In this document: piece by piece, positions 7,552-15,407 of the stretch | How the letters are laid out: the number at the start of each line of letters is the position of its first letter | Position numbering within the stretch: the stretch's first letter is position 1 | Assembly (NCBI GenBank): GCA_937903095.1 | Contig: CALCZN010000032.1 | Span: 1 to 25,717, forward strand | DNA: 25,717 bases | DNA from: Zeimonas sp937903095 | GTDB lineage: Bacteria; Pseudomonadota; Gammaproteobacteria; Burkholderiales; Burkholderiaceae_E | Direction: 5' to 3' | The notes under the pieces: model-generated | Database searches by the model: none | What the model was told of the DNA's origin: nothing | What the model saw: the letters and a program-made list of their open reading frames with translations, nothing else | Program-made: the position numbers and the translations under genes

Positions 7552-8306
7552 CGCGCGCTGCCCGCGGCTGCCTCGCGGATCAGCCGCTTCATTTCGCGTA
7601 CCGCCTCGCGCATGCCGACGAACAGCGCGCGCGAGACGATCGCGTGCCCGATGTGCAGCTCGCGCACGCCGTCGAGCGCGGCGACCGGCTGCACGTTGAA
7701 ATAGTTCAGCGCGTGCCCCGCGTTGAAGCGCATGCCGTGCCCGCGGATGGCCGCGCCCGCGCGCGCGATGCGCGCCAGCTCGGCCACCACCGGCGCGCCT
7801 TCGGCGTCGCGCCCCTGCGAATGGAAGGCGTGCGCATAAGGCCCGGTGTGCACCTCGCACACGCGCGCGCCGATCGCCGCGGCGGCATCGACCTGGCGCG
7901 GATCGGCGTCGATGAACACGCTGGTGACGATGCCGCCTTCGGCCAGCGCCGCGACGAAATCGCGCAGCCGGTCGGACTGCGCGGCGATGTCCAGGCCGCC
8001 CTCGGTCGTCACTTCCTGGCGGCCTTCGGGAACGAGCATCGCCATCTCGGGACGCAGATCGAGCGCGATGCGCAGCATCTCGTCGGTGGGCGCCATCTCG
8101 AGATTGAGCTTGATGTGCGTCAGCTCGCGCAGTCGGCGCACGTCTTCGTCGTGCACGTGGCGGCGGTCCTCGCGCAGATGCACGGTGATGCCGTCGGCGC
8201 CGCCCAGATGCGCCTCGACCGCGGCCCACACGGGATCGGGCTCGTAGGTGCGCCGGGCCTGGCGAACGGTGGCGACGTGGTCGATGTTCACGCCCAGCTC
8301 GATCAT
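7548..8306 (-). CDS. pdxJ: Pyridoxine 5'-phosphate synthase
   Basis: PdxJ condenses 3-amino-2-oxopropyl phosphate with 1-deoxyxylulose 5-phosphate to make pyridoxine 5'-phosphate, the last ring-forming step of DXP-dependent vitamin B6 synthesis. It is a cytoplasmic TIM barrel of 252 residues. Visible conserved residues are the N-terminal NIDHVATVRQAR, His43 in ITVHLREDRRH, Glu70 in LNLEMA, and the loop NAGHALNYFN near the C-terminus. The ATG start has GGAG about 11 bases upstream. That GGAG lies in the second copy of a 14-bp duplication that begins at the recO stop. The recO-pdxJ-acpS order is the standard proteobacterial arrangement. Confidence 0.96.
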   Translation of the reverse strand: MIELGVNIDHVATVRQARRTYEPDPVWAAVEAHLGGADGITVHLREDRRHVHDEDVRRLRELTHIKLNLEMAPTDEMLRIALDLRPEMAMLVPEGRQEVTTEGGLDIAAQSDRLRDFVAALAEGGIVTSVFIDADPRQVDAAAAIGARVCEVHTGPYAHAFHSQGRDAEGAPVVAELARIARAGAAIRGHGMRFNAGHALNYFNVQPVAALDGVRELHIGHAIVSRALFVGMREAVREMKRLIREAAAGSAR

Positions 8307-8316
8307 GTCGAGGCAA

Positions 8317-8343
8317 TCTCCAGGGTCAGGTCTCCAGGGTCAG
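8317..8343 (-). repeat. Tandem 13-bp duplication across the recO stop and pdxJ ribosome binding site
   Basis: The plus-strand 13-mer TCTCCAGGGTCAG occurs at 8317-8329 and again at 8331-8343, a period of 14 bp. On the coding strand each copy reads CTGACCCTGGAGA, so each holds a TGA and a GGAGA. The first TGA is the recO stop. The second GGAGA is the probable ribosome binding site of pdxJ. Confidence 0.9.
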
Positions 8344-9047
8344 AGCTTGTGCAGATCGAGCAGGATCTGCCTCGTGCTCAGCGGCGCGCCGTCGAGGTGG
8401 TGCGACAGGATCGCCCGCGTCAGGTATTTTGCCTGTTGTCGGCTCGCGACCGACCCGTGCCGCCCCTCGGCCAGCTCCTGCAGCACGCGGCCCGATACGC
8501 AATCGGGCGAGGCTGCGTCGCGCACGACGAAGCCCTCGCCCGGTCGCCAGCCGTAGTGGCGCTGCGCTTCGATCGGCTCGCGCGCCGCATCGCGCTCGAG
8601 ATCGGGCGCGTAGCCGATCTCGCGCAGCAGCGTCCATTCGAAGCGGCGCAGCGTCTCGTCGAGCGACGGCTGCGCGCCCAGCTGCACCAGCGCCTCGCCG
8701 TAGGCGTCGAACAGCAGCGGATGCGGGTCCTCCCGCGCGAGCAGGCGCATCAGCAGCTCGTTCAGGTAGAACGCGCACAGCAGCGCGTCGCCGCGCGGCG
8801 CATCGAGCCCTCCGCTCCACTCGGCGCCGGTGAGTGTGCGCAGCTCGCGGCGGCCGGTCCACGACACGCGCAGCGGCTGGAACTGCAGCAGCACCGCGCG
8901 CAGGCTCGAGCGCGGCCGCTTGGCGCCCTTGGCCACGGCAGCGATGCGGCCGTGCTCGCGGGTGAACAGATCGACGACCAGGCTCGTCTCGCGATACGGC
9001 GTGGAATGCAGCAGCCAGGCCGGCTCTTCGCGGCTACTCGTAGCCAT
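8340..9047 (-). CDS. recO: DNA repair protein RecO
   Basis: RecO works with RecR and RecF to load RecA onto single-stranded DNA coated with SSB during gap repair, and it can anneal complementary strands. The 235 residues show an N-terminal OB-fold region (PYRETSLVVDLFTREHGRIAAVAKG, about 17-41) and a helical C-terminal half (FYLNELLMRLLAREDPHP, about 92-109). There is no four-cysteine zinc site of the kind seen in Deinococcus RecO, which matches other proteobacterial RecO proteins. The ATG at 9047 lies inside the end of era, giving a 14-bp overlap. The era-recO overlap is common and suggests coupled translation. Confidence 0.95.
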   Translation of the reverse strand: MATSSREEPAWLLHSTPYRETSLVVDLFTREHGRIAAVAKGAKRPRSSLRAVLLQFQPLRVSWTGRRELRTLTGAEWSGGLDAPRGDALLCAFYLNELLMRLLAREDPHPLLFDAYGEALVQLGAQPSLDETLRRFEWTLLREIGYAPDLERDAAREPIEAQRHYGWRPGEGFVVRDAASPDCVSGRVLQELAEGRHGSVASRQQAKYLTRAILSHHLDGAPLSTRQILLDLHKL

Positions 9048-9912
9048 AGCTTCGCAGGCTCTGCTCGCTGCCTGCCCAGCCCGACTTCACCTTCACGAAG
9101 AGTTCGAGGAAGACCTTCGTGCCGAACAGGCGCTCGAGATCCAGGCGCGCTTCGGTGGCGATGCGCTTGATGCGCTCGCCGCGCGCGCCGATCACGATCG
9201 GGCGCTGCGCGTCGCGCGCGACGACGATCGCCGCATGGATGCGCCGCAGCGCCGGCAGCTCCTCGAAGCGCTCGATCTCCACCGTGCTCTCGTAGGGCAG
9301 CTCGTCGCCGAGCTGGCGGAACAGCTTCTCGCGGATCGTCTCGGCGGCGAGGAACCGTTCGCTTCGATCGGTGAGCGCGTCGGCAGCGTAGGCGGGCGGC
9401 CCCTCGGGCAGCCGCTTCGCGCACGCCTCGACGAGCGCGTCCACCTGGCGTCCGCTGCGCGCGCTCACCGGCACGATCTCGTCGAAGTCACGCGCCTGGC
9501 GCGCGCGCGCTATCGCCGGCAGCAGCCGTTCCTTGTCCTTCACCAGATCGATCTTGTTCATCGCGAGCAGCACCGGCCGGTCTGCCGGCAGCGCCTGCGC
9601 GAGGCGCGCGTCGGTCGCGGTCCAGTTGCGCGCGTCGCAAACGAGCACGACGACGTCGGCGTCCTGCGCCACCTGCATCGACGTGCGGTTCAGCACGCGG
9701 TTCATCGGGCCGCCGACTCGCGTCTGGTAGCCGGGACTGTCGAGGAACAGCAGCTGTGCCTCGGGCCGGTGCACGACGCCGACGATGCGATGCCGCGTCG
9801 TCTGCGGGCGATCGGAGGTGATCGACAGCTTCTGCCCGACCAGGCGGTTCAGCAGCGTGGACTTGCCGACGTTCGGACGCCCGACCAGGGCGACGGTGCC
9901 GCAGCGGAACAT
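9034..9912 (-). CDS. era: GTPase Era, 30S ribosome assembly factor
   Basis: Era is an essential GTPase that binds the 3' end of 16S rRNA and helps mature the small subunit. The 292 residues begin with the GTPase domain: G1 GRPNVGKST at 11-19, G3 DSPG at 58-61, G4 NKID at 119-122, and G5 SAR from 150. A KH RNA-binding domain follows at about 205-290, with its GxxG loop in VIGARGERIK. G3 reads DSPG rather than the usual DTPG, a conservative change. The ATG at 9912 lies 24 bp after the rnc stop. The rnc-era-recO order is the classic proteobacterial operon, and RNase III often cleaves its own leader there. Confidence 0.97.
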   Translation of the reverse strand: MFRCGTVALVGRPNVGKSTLLNRLVGQKLSITSDRPQTTRHRIVGVVHRPEAQLLFLDSPGYQTRVGGPMNRVLNRTSMQVAQDADVVVLVCDARNWTATDARLAQALPADRPVLLAMNKIDLVKDKERLLPAIARARQARDFDEIVPVSARSGRQVDALVEACAKRLPEGPPAYAADALTDRSERFLAAETIREKLFRQLGDELPYESTVEIERFEELPALRRIHAAIVVARDAQRPIVIGARGERIKRIATEARLDLERLFGTKVFLELFVKVKSGWAGSEQSLRSYGYE

Positions 9913-9936
9913 CGAGGCGGAAAGCCGAAGCGCGAA

Positions 9937-10740
9937 TCAGGCGGCGTGCGCGCGAGGCGCATCGAGCGCGCCGCCTGCCGCCGTGTCCTGCGGCGCCGGG
10001 GGCTCCGAGTCCTCTTCCTGCGCCGGCGGCGACGATCGATTCGTGCGCGCGCGCGAGCGCCGCGCCGACGCCTTCGCCTGCGCGGCTTCGAGCGCACCGC
10101 GTGCCGCCGCCTGCTCGGCCGCGCGCCGGCTCGCGCCGCTGCCCAGCACGTGAATCTGCAGCTTCGGTATCGCGCACTCGACCTCGAACACCTGGCTGTG
10201 CGCGGCGCCGTGCGTGGCGACCACCGAATAGAGCGGCAGCGGCAGCTTCTTGCCCTGCAGGTGCTCCTGCAGCAGCGTCTTCGCGTCCTTGCCCAGCGTC
10301 TTCGGATCGACCGTCTTCAGGATCGGCTCGTAGAGCGCGACGATCATCGCCTGCGCGGCGTCGAAGCCCGCGTCGAGGAACACAGCGCCGACGATCGCCT
10401 CGACGGTGTCGCCGAGGATCGAGGGACGGCGAAAGCCGCCGCTGCGCGCTTCTCCCTCGCCGAGCAGCAGGTGCGCGCTCAAGCCGAGGCGCTGCGCGAT
10501 CTCGACCAGCGACTGCTGCTTGACCAGGTTCGCGCGCAGCCGGGAAAGATCGCCCTCGTCGATGCGCGCGAAGTGCCGGTAGAGCATCGCCGCGACGACG
10601 CAATTGAGCACCGAGTCGCCGAGGAACTCGAGGCGCTCGTTGTTCGGCTGGCCGTAGCTGCGATGCGTGAGCGCCTGCCGCAGCAACGCATCGTCGACGA
10701 AACGATGACCGAGTTGCTGCTGCAGGTCGTCGAGGCTCAT
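9937..10740 (-). CDS. rnc: Ribonuclease III
   Basis: RNase III cuts double-stranded RNA. It processes the rRNA precursor and controls some mRNAs. The 267 residues contain the signature ERLEFLGDS at 35-43 (Glu35, Glu38, Asp42) and DTVEAIVGA at 111-119 (Asp111, Glu114), which give the two-metal active site. A double-stranded RNA-binding domain spans about 151-222. E. coli RNase III has 226 residues; the extra length here is a C-terminal tail of about 41 residues rich in Ser, Arg, Pro, Glu and Ala, which looks disordered. The ATG at 10740 lies 7 bp after the DUF4845 stop. Confidence 0.97.
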   Translation of the reverse strand: MSLDDLQQQLGHRFVDDALLRQALTHRSYGQPNNERLEFLGDSVLNCVVAAMLYRHFARIDEGDLSRLRANLVKQQSLVEIAQRLGLSAHLLLGEGEARSGGFRRPSILGDTVEAIVGAVFLDAGFDAAQAMIVALYEPILKTVDPKTLGKDAKTLLQEHLQGKKLPLPLYSVVATHGAAHSQVFEVECAIPKLQIHVLGSGASRRAAEQAAARGALEAAQAKASARRSRARTNRSSPPAQEEDSEPPAPQDTAAGGALDAPRAHAA

Positions 10741-10747
10741 GTCGGCA

Positions 10748-11134
10748 TCAGCGCACGCGGTTCGAACCCTGGTAATCGATGACCAGCGATGCGGGCCCGT
10801 AGAGCGGAATGCGCTTCTCGTACTGGAAGGAGACGGACATCGTGCCGTCGGGCATTCGCTCGACCGCCAGGTCCTTGCCGGAAATCGACCGGATGTCGTC
10901 GACCGCCGCGAAACGATCGAAGGCCGACTGCACGTCGCGCGGCGTGTTGGCGCCGCTGCTGCCGATCTTGTTCACCGCGCTGACGATCGCACGGTACTCG
11001 AGCGCGGACGGCACGACGCGCAAGCCGATCAGCGCGACCACGACGATGACGACCGCCGCGAGCAGCAGGCCCAGCAGCGACAGCCCCGCCTGTAACTGCC
11101 GCGGCGCCGGAAAGGAGGCACGAATGGAATTCAT
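10748..11134 (-). CDS. DUF4845 single-pass membrane protein
   Basis: This is a 128-residue protein of a family regularly found between lepB and rnc in beta- and gammaproteobacteria. It starts at the ATG at 11134 (MNSIRASF), which overlaps the lepB stop (ATGA); the longer open frame upstream runs into lepB and is not used. One membrane helix at about residues 18-40 (GLSLLGLLLAAVVIVVVALI) is preceded by a short basic leader and a Gly, so the N-terminus resembles a type IV pilin or pseudopilin signal. The rest is a small soluble domain, probably periplasmic, with GASLVIDYQGS-like C-terminal features. No function is established. Its position suggests a link to LepB-dependent export, but that is inference. 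Confidence 0.88.
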   Translation of the reverse strand: MNSIRASFPAPRQLQAGLSLLGLLLAAVVIVVVALIGLRVVPSALEYRAIVSAVNKIGSSGANTPRDVQSAFDRFAAVDDIRSISGKDLAVERMPDGTMSVSFQYEKRIPLYGPASLVIDYQGSNRVR

Positions 11135-12036
11135 TGGAAGCGTCCGATGCGCCCGAGGTCGCCGAAGTTCATCCAGATGAAGAACGCCTTGCCGACGATG
11201 TTCTCCTCCGGAACGAAACCCCAGAAACGGCTGTCCAGGCTGTTCTCGCGGTTGTCGCCCATCATGAAGTAGTGGCCGGGCGGAACCTTGCATGTCACCC
11301 CTCCGGCCGAGTAACGGCAGTCTTCGAAGTTCGGAAAGTGGAACACAGGCTGAATGTCAGACGGTTTTTCCAAGTCTGTCAATATCTTATGCGTGACATC
11401 TCCGATTCTTTCTGAATACTGCGGATAGAGCGTCAGCTTGCGGGTGTCCTCGAACTCGCCGGCGCGCTCGAGCGGCACGAGTTGACCGTTGATCGACAGG
11501 CGCTTGTCCTGGTAGCTGACGACGTCGCCCGGCAGCCCGATCACCCGCTTGATGTAGTCCACCGACGGATCCTGCGGAAAGCGGAACACCATCACGTCGC
11601 CGCGCTGCGGCTCGCCGACGTCGATCACCTTGGTGTGGATCACCGGCAGGCGCACGCCGTAGGAGAACTTGTTCACCAGGATCAGGTCGCCGACCACCAG
11701 CGTCGGCAGCATCGACTCCGACGGGATCTTGAAGGGCTCGGCGACGAACGAGCGCAGCACGAAGACGACGAGGATCACCGGGAACAGGCCCGCCGTGTAC
11801 TCGAGCCACAGCGGCTGGCGCGTGCGGTTGGCGCGCAGCGCCTCGCGCTCGGCCTCCACCGCCTCCGGGCCGGCCGCGCGGCCGAGCGCCGGCGCGCCGA
11901 CGCGATCGAACTCGGCCACCGCGGCATCGGCGGCCCGCAGGCGGCGCGTACGAAACACCAGGCGATCGGCCACCCAGGCCACAAAGGTGACGACGAGCAG
12001 CAGGAACAAAATCAGCGCGAAATTCATTGTTGGCAT
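11131..12036 (-). CDS. lepB: Signal peptidase I
   Basis: LepB is anchored in the inner membrane and removes signal peptides from exported proteins on the periplasmic side. The 301 residues have two membrane helices (about 5-26 and 83-97) joined by a cytoplasmic segment. The catalytic Ser108 (PSESMLPT) and Lys163 (DYIKRVIGLPGD) are 55 residues apart, exactly as in E. coli (Ser91, Lys146). The box MMGDNRENSLDSR is also present. The start at 12036 (MPTMNF) or 12027 has no clear ribosome binding site. Within the gene, 11341-11430 has only about 43% GC (39 of 90 by hand count), unlike the rest; it codes for about residues 202-231, in the variable insertion of the catalytic domain. lepB follows lepA after 16 bp and overlaps the DUF4845 gene by 4 bp. 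Confidence 0.97.
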   Translation of the reverse strand: MPTMNFALILFLLLVVTFVAWVADRLVFRTRRLRAADAAVAEFDRVGAPALGRAAGPEAVEAEREALRANRTRQPLWLEYTAGLFPVILVVFVLRSFVAEPFKIPSESMLPTLVVGDLILVNKFSYGVRLPVIHTKVIDVGEPQRGDVMVFRFPQDPSVDYIKRVIGLPGDVVSYQDKRLSINGQLVPLERAGEFEDTRKLTLYPQYSERIGDVTHKILTDLEKPSDIQPVFHFPNFEDCRYSAGGVTCKVPPGHYFMMGDNRENSLDSRFWGFVPEENIVGKAFFIWMNFGDLGRIGRFQ

Positions 12037-12052
12037 AAATAGATCGAGCGAT

Positions 12053-13846
12053 TCATCTGTCGTCCACCTGCAATACGGCGAGGAAGGCTTCCTGCGGGAT
12101 CTCCACCGTCCCCACCTGCTTCATCCGCTTCTTGCCGGCCTTTTGCTTCTCGAGCAGCTTCTTCTTGCGCGTGATGTCGCCGCCGTAGCACTTGGCGAGC
12201 ACGTTCTTGCGCAGCGCCTTGACGTTCTCGCGCGCGATGATGTTCGCCCCGATCGCCGCCTGGATCGCGACGTCGTACATCTGCCGCGGGATCAACTCGC
12301 GCATCTTCGCCGCGACCTCGCGTCCGCGACTCTGCGCCACGCTGCGATGCACGATCAGCGACAGTGCGTCCACTTTCTCGTTGTTGACGAGAATGTCCAT
12401 CTTCACCACGTCGGAGGCACGGTACTCGAGGAACTCGTAGTCCATCGACGCGTAGCCGCGCGAGGTCGATTTCAGCTTGTCGAAGAAGTCGAGCACGATC
12501 TCGTTCATCGGCAGCTCGTAGGTGAGCTGCACCTGCCGGCCGTGATAGGCGAGGTTGCGCTGCACGCCGCGCTTGCCGGTGCACAGCGTCATGATCGCGC
12601 CGACGTACTCCTGCGGCGTGAAGATCGTCACGGTGACGATCGGCTCGCGGATCTCCTCGATCTTCGACGGCTCGGGCATCTTCGACGGGTTCTCCACCCG
12701 CAGCACCTCGCCGTCGCGCAGCAACACCTGGTAGACGACGGTGGGCGCCGTCGTGACGAGGTCCATGTCGAACTCGCGCTCCAGCCGCTCCTGCACGATG
12801 TCCATGTGCAGCAGCCCCAGGAACCCGCAGCGGAAGCCGAAGCCCAGCGCCTGCGACACCTCGGGCTCGAAATGCAGCGACGCGTCGTTCAGCTGCAGCT
12901 TCTCGAGCGCCTCACGCATCGCCTCGAACTGGTTCGCCTCCACCGGGTACAGGCCGGCGAACACCGACGGCTTGATCTCGCGAAAGCCCGGCAGCGGCCT
13001 GGGCGCCGGCTGCGCGGCGAGCGTGATCGTGTCGCCGACCTTCGCCGCCTTCAGCTCCTTGATCCCGGTGATCACGTAGCCGACGGCGCCGGTTTCCAGC
13101 GCGTCGCGCGCCGTGGCCTTCGGCGTGAACACGCCGAGCTGCTCGCAGTTGTGCACGGCGCCGGTGGCCATCAGCCGGATGCGGTCGCGCGCGCGCAGCA
13201 CGCCGTTGAACACGCGCACCAGCATCACGACGCCGACGTAGTTGTCGAACCAGGAGTCGATGATCAGCGCCTGCAGCGGCCCGGCCGGGTCGCCTTTCGG
13301 CGGCGGGATGCGCGCGACGATCGCTTCGAGGATGTCGTCGATACCCTCGCCGGTCTTCGCGCTGGCGCGGATCGCGTCGCTCGCATCGATGCCGATCACG
13401 TCCTCGATCTCGGCGGCCGCGGTGTCCGGATCGGCCTGCGGAAGGTCGATCTTGTTGAGCACCGGCACCACCTCGACACCCAGGTCGATCGCCGTGTAGC
13501 AGTTGGCCACCGTCTGCGCCTCGACGCCCTGCGAAGCGTCGACGACCAGCAGCGCCCCCTCGCAGGCCGACAGCGAGCGGCTCACTTCGTAGGAGAAGTC
13601 GACGTGCCCCGGCGTGTCGATCAGGTTCAGCGAGTAAACGCGCCCGTCGCGCGCCTCGTACTGCAGCGCCGCCGTCTGCGCCTTGATCGTGATGCCGCGC
13701 TCGCGCTCGAGCGCCATCGAATCGAGCACCTGCTCCGCCATCTCCCGATCGCTCAGCCCGCCGCAGCGCTGGATCAGCCGGTCGGCGAGCGTCGATTTAC
13801 CGTGATCGATGTGCGCGATGATCGAGAAATTGCGGATGTGCTGCAT
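12053..13846 (-). CDS. lepA: Elongation factor 4 (LepA), ribosomal back-translocase
   Basis: LepA is a translational GTPase that binds ribosomes and affects stalled elongation and 30S assembly. The 597 residues match the family length (E. coli 599). The sequence shows G1 AHIDHGKST near residues 11-19, G3 DTPGH, and G4 NKID. These are followed by EF-G-like domains II, III and V, and by the LepA-specific C-terminal domain ending in a basic stretch (ITRKKKLLEKQKAGKKRMKQ). The ATG at 13846 has GGAG 6 bases upstream, and this site overlaps the mucD stop (TGAGGAG). The frame stays open for 219 codons upstream, but that part is the shadow of mucD. The lepA-lepB order is conserved across proteobacteria. 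Confidence 0.98.
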   Translation of the reverse strand: MQHIRNFSIIAHIDHGKSTLADRLIQRCGGLSDREMAEQVLDSMALERERGITIKAQTAALQYEARDGRVYSLNLIDTPGHVDFSYEVSRSLSACEGALLVVDASQGVEAQTVANCYTAIDLGVEVVPVLNKIDLPQADPDTAAAEIEDVIGIDASDAIRASAKTGEGIDDILEAIVARIPPPKGDPAGPLQALIIDSWFDNYVGVVMLVRVFNGVLRARDRIRLMATGAVHNCEQLGVFTPKATARDALETGAVGYVITGIKELKAAKVGDTITLAAQPAPRPLPGFREIKPSVFAGLYPVEANQFEAMREALEKLQLNDASLHFEPEVSQALGFGFRCGFLGLLHMDIVQERLEREFDMDLVTTAPTVVYQVLLRDGEVLRVENPSKMPEPSKIEEIREPIVTVTIFTPQEYVGAIMTLCTGKRGVQRNLAYHGRQVQLTYELPMNEIVLDFFDKLKSTSRGYASMDYEFLEYRASDVVKMDILVNNEKVDALSLIVHRSVAQSRGREVAAKMRELIPRQMYDVAIQAAIGANIIARENVKALRKNVLAKCYGGDITRKKKLLEKQKAGKKRMKQVGTVEIPQEAFLAVLQVDDR

Positions 13847-13853
13847 CGACTCC

Positions 13854-15329
13854 TCAGCGCGGCTCCGGCCGCAACGGCACGAACTGCGCCGTATCCCCCC
13901 GCCGCACCAGCAGCACCGCCGCCTTCGACGGATCGAGCTTCGCCACGATCTCGGCGAAACGCCGTGCGTTCGGGATCTCCTCGTTGTTGATCGACAGCAG
14001 GATGTCGCCCTGGCGGATCCCGGCGCGCGCCGCCGCCCCCTCCGAGGCGTCGACGACGACCCCTCCGCGCACGCGCAGCCGCTGCTTCTGCTGCTCGGAC
14101 AGGTCGGAGACGGCAAGGCCGAGCGAATTGACCGCCGGCGGCTGCTCGCCGCGCCGCGGCTCGGTCGAGCGCGAACGCGCCGACCGCTCGGGTTCCAGCT
14201 CGGCCACCGTGATGCGGAACTGCTTCGTCTCGCCGCGGCGCCATACCTCGATCGGCACGGTCGACCCCGGCTTCGTCGCCCCCACCATCCGCGGCAGGTC
14301 GCTCGAGCGTTCGATCTTCCTGCCGTCGAACTGCAGGATGATGTCGCCGACCTCGAGCCCCGCGTTCTCCGCCGGACCGCCCTGCTCGATGCTGCGCACG
14401 AGCGCCCCGGACGGACGTCCGAGCCCGAGCGGACCGGCCACGTCGCGCGTGACTTCCGAGATGCCGACGCCGATGCGACCGCGAACGACGCGTCCGGTGG
14501 CACGCAACTGCTCCACCACGCGCATCACCTCGTCGATCGGGATGGCGAACGAGATCCCCATGAACCCGCCGGTGCGGCTGTAGATCTGCGAGTTGATTCC
14601 GACCACCTCGCCGGAGAGATTGATCAGCGGTCCGCCGGAGTTGCCCGGGTTCACGGCGACGTCGGTCTGGATGAACGGCAGGTAGTCGCCGGTATCGCGG
14701 CTCTTGGCCGACACGATGCCGGCAGTGACGGTGTTGTCCAGGCCGAAAGGCGAGCCGATCGCGAGCACCCATTCGCCGACGCGCAGGCGCTCCGAATCGC
14801 CGATCGTCATGAACGGAAGATGGGTCGCCTCGACCTTGACCAATGCGACGTCGGTGCGCCGGTCCGAGCCGATCAGCTTGCCGCGCAGCTCGCGCTTGTC
14901 GGTGAGCGTCACGTAGATGTCGTCGGCGCCCTCGACCACGTGATGGTTGGTGAGGACGTAGCCGTCGGACGAGATGATGAAACCCGAACCGATGCCGCGC
15001 GGCACCTCTTCGCCCGCCCCCGGGCCGTTGCGCCCCGGAGCGCGCGGACCGGGACCCGGACGCGGCGGGAAGAAGCGGCGGAAGAAGTCGTAGAACGGGT
15101 CGTTCTCGTCGAGTCCGTCGGGGAACGGGAACTGCGGCAACTGCGAACGATCGCCGTTCGCGCGCTCGGTGGTGCGGATGTTCACGACGGCCGGCCCGAC
15201 CTTCTCGACGAGGTCGGCGAAATCGGGCAGGCGCGCCCGCGTCGCGGGCTGCGCCATCGACGGCGACGTCCCTCCGACCATGCAGGCGGCAACGACGGCG
15301 AACGCGAATACGGCAAACAGCTTCTTCAT
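13854..15329 (-). CDS. mucD: Periplasmic Do-type serine protease (MucD/DegQ family)
   Basis: This HtrA-family protease degrades or refolds damaged envelope proteins in the periplasm. With the ATG at 15329 it has 491 residues. A signal peptide (MKKLFAVFAFAVVAAC...) covers about residues 1-26. The catalytic triad is His130 (LTNHHVV), Asp160 (RRTDVALVKV) and Ser231 (GNSGGPL). Two PDZ domains follow at about 290-375 and 390-485. A Pro/Gly/Arg-rich loop lies at about 88-110. VAAC at 13-16 could act as a lipobox; cleavage near SMAQ by signal peptidase I is the alternative. GAGG precedes the ATG by about 10 bases. In related genomes the gene follows rpoE-rseA-rseB; here it follows the YgfX-like gene directly. 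Confidence 0.95.
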   Translation of the reverse strand: MKKLFAVFAFAVVAACMVGGTSPSMAQPATRARLPDFADLVEKVGPAVVNIRTTERANGDRSQLPQFPFPDGLDENDPFYDFFRRFFPPRPGPGPRAPGRNGPGAGEEVPRGIGSGFIISSDGYVLTNHHVVEGADDIYVTLTDKRELRGKLIGSDRRTDVALVKVEATHLPFMTIGDSERLRVGEWVLAIGSPFGLDNTVTAGIVSAKSRDTGDYLPFIQTDVAVNPGNSGGPLINLSGEVVGINSQIYSRTGGFMGISFAIPIDEVMRVVEQLRATGRVVRGRIGVGISEVTRDVAGPLGLGRPSGALVRSIEQGGPAENAGLEVGDIILQFDGRKIERSSDLPRMVGATKPGSTVPIEVWRRGETKQFRITVAELEPERSARSRSTEPRRGEQPPAVNSLGLAVSDLSEQQKQRLRVRGGVVVDASEGAAARAGIRQGDILLSINNEEIPNARRFAEIVAKLDPSKAAVLLVRRGDTAQFVPLRPEPR

Positions 15330-15370
15330 GCGATCTGCACCTCGACCTGATTCTTCAGCAAAGCACAAGC

Positions 15371-15402
15371 GGCGCGCGCCGTGCGCTTTCGCGCGCGACG
15401 CC
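15371..15402 (-). other. GC-rich stem-loop between the YgfX-like gene and mucD
   Basis: On the coding strand, GGCG(T)CGCGC pairs with GCGCGCGCC to give a 9-bp GC stem with one bulged T. The loop itself holds a small GC-GAAA-GC hairpin. It begins 5 bases after the stop of the upstream gene and ends about 40 bases before the mucD ATG. No uridine run follows, so it is not a standard intrinsic terminator; it may stabilise or attenuate the transcript. In DNA this GC-rich, stems of this kind can arise by chance. Confidence 0.35.
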
Positions 15403-15407
15403 GAGGG

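Noticed and set aside
7644..13990. Long plus-strand frames opposite pdxJ-recO-era-rnc and lepB-lepA
   Set aside because: They are mirror frames of conserved genes, with no recognisable motif or ribosome binding site.
15281..15329. MucD as a lipoprotein through VAAC at residues 13-16
   Set aside because: The motif fits loosely, but the family is normally soluble in the periplasm and a signal peptidase I site follows; left as an alternative only.
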